Shown: piece after piece, positions 62,828 to 64,000 of the stretch
How the letters are laid out: each line of letters begins with the position of its first letter
Position numbering within the stretch: position 1 is the stretch's first letter
Source of the DNA: Gp6-AA40 sp963742105
GTDB taxonomy: Bacteria; Acidobacteriota; Vicinamibacteria; Vicinamibacterales; UBA2999
NCBI GenBank assembly: GCA_963742105.1
Contig: CAVUKN010000005.1
Location: 806,001-870,000 of the forward strand
Length of the DNA stretch: 64,000 nucleotides
Reading direction: 5' to 3'
Notes under the pieces: model-generated
What the model saw: only the letters and a program-made list of their open reading frames with translations
Databases searched by the model: none
What the model was told of the DNA's origin: nothing
Made by a program: the position numbers and the translations under genes

Positions 62828-64000
62828 GTGCGTGATTCTCGTTCAGCAGAAGGGCCCCTCCCGGTTCGTGGGGAGGACGAGCGCTCACGGCCGGTGCCAC
62901 GGAAAGATGGCCGGCTCGGTCAAGTCCACGCGGCAGAAACGCGTCTCCTCTACGAGAACATCCCGACCAGCATCGCCGTCACGGTCATCATCGCCGCGGT
63001 GCTGGCGTACGCCCATTGGAATCTCCGTTCCCGCTTGATCGTCATCGCGTGGCTCGGATTCATGCTGCTGGTGGCGGCAGGACGATTCCTGCTGGCGAGG
63101 CGTTATCGACGTGCCGCTGCACCGGACGCCGACAGCCAGCAATGGAACCAGGCGTTCGTCCTCGGCAGCGCGCTCGCGGGAGCCGGTTGGGGACTCGGCG
63201 CGATCCTGCTGTCGCCGCCGGGTCAGTTGATGAGCGAGATCCTGGTCGTCTTCGCCGTCGGGGGTGTCATGCTCGGCGGCGCATCGACCCTGGCGGCACG
63301 GCCTGAAGCGTTCCTGACCTTTCTGCTCCCGGCCGGTGTGCTCACGTCGGCGCGTCTCGCCAGCGTCGGTGACGAGAATCACCTGATCATGGGATTCCTC
63401 GGCGGGGTGTTCACCGCCGCGACCGTGGCTACGACCTGGCGGTTTCACCACGAGATTGCCGCCTCATTCACGTTGCGGTTCGAAAACCACGACCTGATCG
63501 AAAGCCTCCAGACCGCCAAGAACGACGCCGAAGCGCTGAACCGGGAGCTGGAGCTTCGCGTGCGCGACCGCACCGCGAAACTGATGGAGGCGGATCAGCG
63601 CAAGAACGAGTTTCTGGCGACGCTCGCGCACGAGCTCCGGAACCCGCTGGCGCCCATCCGCTTCGCGCTGCAGGCCCTCAAGGCGGACGCCCCCGGAGCC
63701 ATGGCGACGCGGGCGCATGATGTCATCGACCGGCAGATCAAGCAGCTTGTGCGGCTCGTCGACGACCTCCTCGATGTCTCGAGGATCACCGCCAACAAAA
63801 TTCAATTGCGGTGTGAGCCGGTCGACCTTGCACCGGTGATGTCAGCGGCGGTTGAATCGATCGCCCCGCTCGCGTCGATAGCCGGTCACCACCTGGACGT
63901 GCGCCTGCCGCCCGTACCGGTCGTCGTCAACGGCGACAGCGCACGCCTGGTGCAGGTCTTTGCAAACGTTCTCACCAACGCGGTGAAATTCACTCCTCGT
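62828..64000 (+). CDS. membrane sensor histidine kinase (3'-truncated by window edge)
   Basis: The frame is open to the window end. From GTG 62828, with GTG 62894 as alternative start, the N-terminal ~200 residues contain about five to six hydrophobic helices (NIPTSIAVTVIIAAVLAYAH, VFAVGGVMLGGAS). This is a MASE-like membrane sensor; the exact family was not identified. A coiled coil (LQTAKNDAEALNRELELRV) leads to the classic HisKA site FLATLAHELRNPLAPI and the N-box of an ATPase (FANVLTNAVKFTP). The receiver, if hybrid, would lie outside. No partner is visible in the window. Confidence 0.82.
   Translation, partial: MRDSRSAEGPLPVRGEDERSRPVPRKDGRLGQVHAAETRLLYENIPTSIAVTVIIAAVLAYAHWNLRSRLIVIAWLGFMLLVAAGRFLLARRYRRAAAPDADSQQWNQAFVLGSALAGAGWGLGAILLSPPGQLMSEILVVFAVGGVMLGGASTLAARPEAFLTFLLPAGVLTSARLASVGDENHLIMGFLGGVFTAATVATTWRFHHEIAASFTLRFENHDLIESLQTAKNDAEALNRELELRVRDRTAKLMEADQRKNEFLATLAHELRNPLAPIRFALQALKADAPGAMATRAHDVIDRQIKQLVRLVDDLLDVSRITANKIQLRCEPVDLAPVMSAAVESIAPLASIAGHHLDVRLPPVPVVVNGDSARLVQVFANVLTNAVKFTPR

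Overview
The window looks like chromosomal DNA of an Acidobacteriota bacterium, most likely a soil member of class Vicinamibacteria. This is inferred from family content, not from a marker gene: large CarboxypepD_reg/TonB-dependent receptors of the Oar type, a TIGR03435 protein, DUF1592/DUF1588 cytochrome plus DUF1552 pairs, DUF6152 proteins, winged-helix plus PD40 (TolB-like) regulators, and many sensor kinases without receivers. The DNA is GC-rich throughout. No rRNA gene, complete tRNA gene, CRISPR array or intact insertion sequence was seen.

Layout. 0-20 kb is mostly intact chromosome: the end of a TonB-type receptor, a hydrolase-cupin fusion, a frameshifted lysophospholipase, a NarL-type two-component locus (receiver-only regulator plus kinase, divergent from a full regulator), an epimerase, a secreted protein/DUF6152 pair, a membrane Ser/Thr kinase, an operon pairing a secreted kinase-like protein with an Omp85-type barrel, a nucleotide (NTT-family) transporter, a Pro/Gly/Thr-rich secreted protein and a DUF6544-like membrane protein.

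20.4-41 kb is an accessory, partly decayed stretch. It starts near a 3' fragment of a tRNA-Asn gene flanked by nested inverted repeats, the usual footprint of integration. It then carries several tiny proteins, a zinc alcohol dehydrogenase, a malic enzyme with its middle deleted, a Mg2+ P-type ATPase, a relic joining CHASE3 and lysylphosphatidylglycerol-synthase pieces, a deleted Crp/Fnr gene (an intact paralogue lies about 10 kb away), a compact histidine kinase, a TIGR03435 protein, a glycosyltransferase/methyltransferase pair, a VOC and an SDR protein, a histidine-kinase ATPase fragment, and a frameshifted OmpA-like protein.

41-64 kb returns to core-like content: a regulatory operon (degenerate sigma-54-activator-like protein plus sensor kinase), a PAS kinase divergent from a winged-helix/PD40 regulator, a lipoprotein, an amidohydrolase, a cyanide-insensitive type bd oxidase (cydAB), a LysR regulator with a 4-hydroxybenzoate hydroxylase, a second TonB-type receptor, the DUF1592 cytochrome/DUF1552 pair, a monohaem lipoprotein and a sensor kinase cut by the window end. 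A composite palindromic element occurs just 3' of two unrelated genes (about 47.05 and 62.0 kb), and a different four-copy repeat follows the second receptor. The overall picture is a respiring, polymer- and aromatic-using soil heterotroph with heavy investment in signal transduction and a decaying acquired region in the middle.
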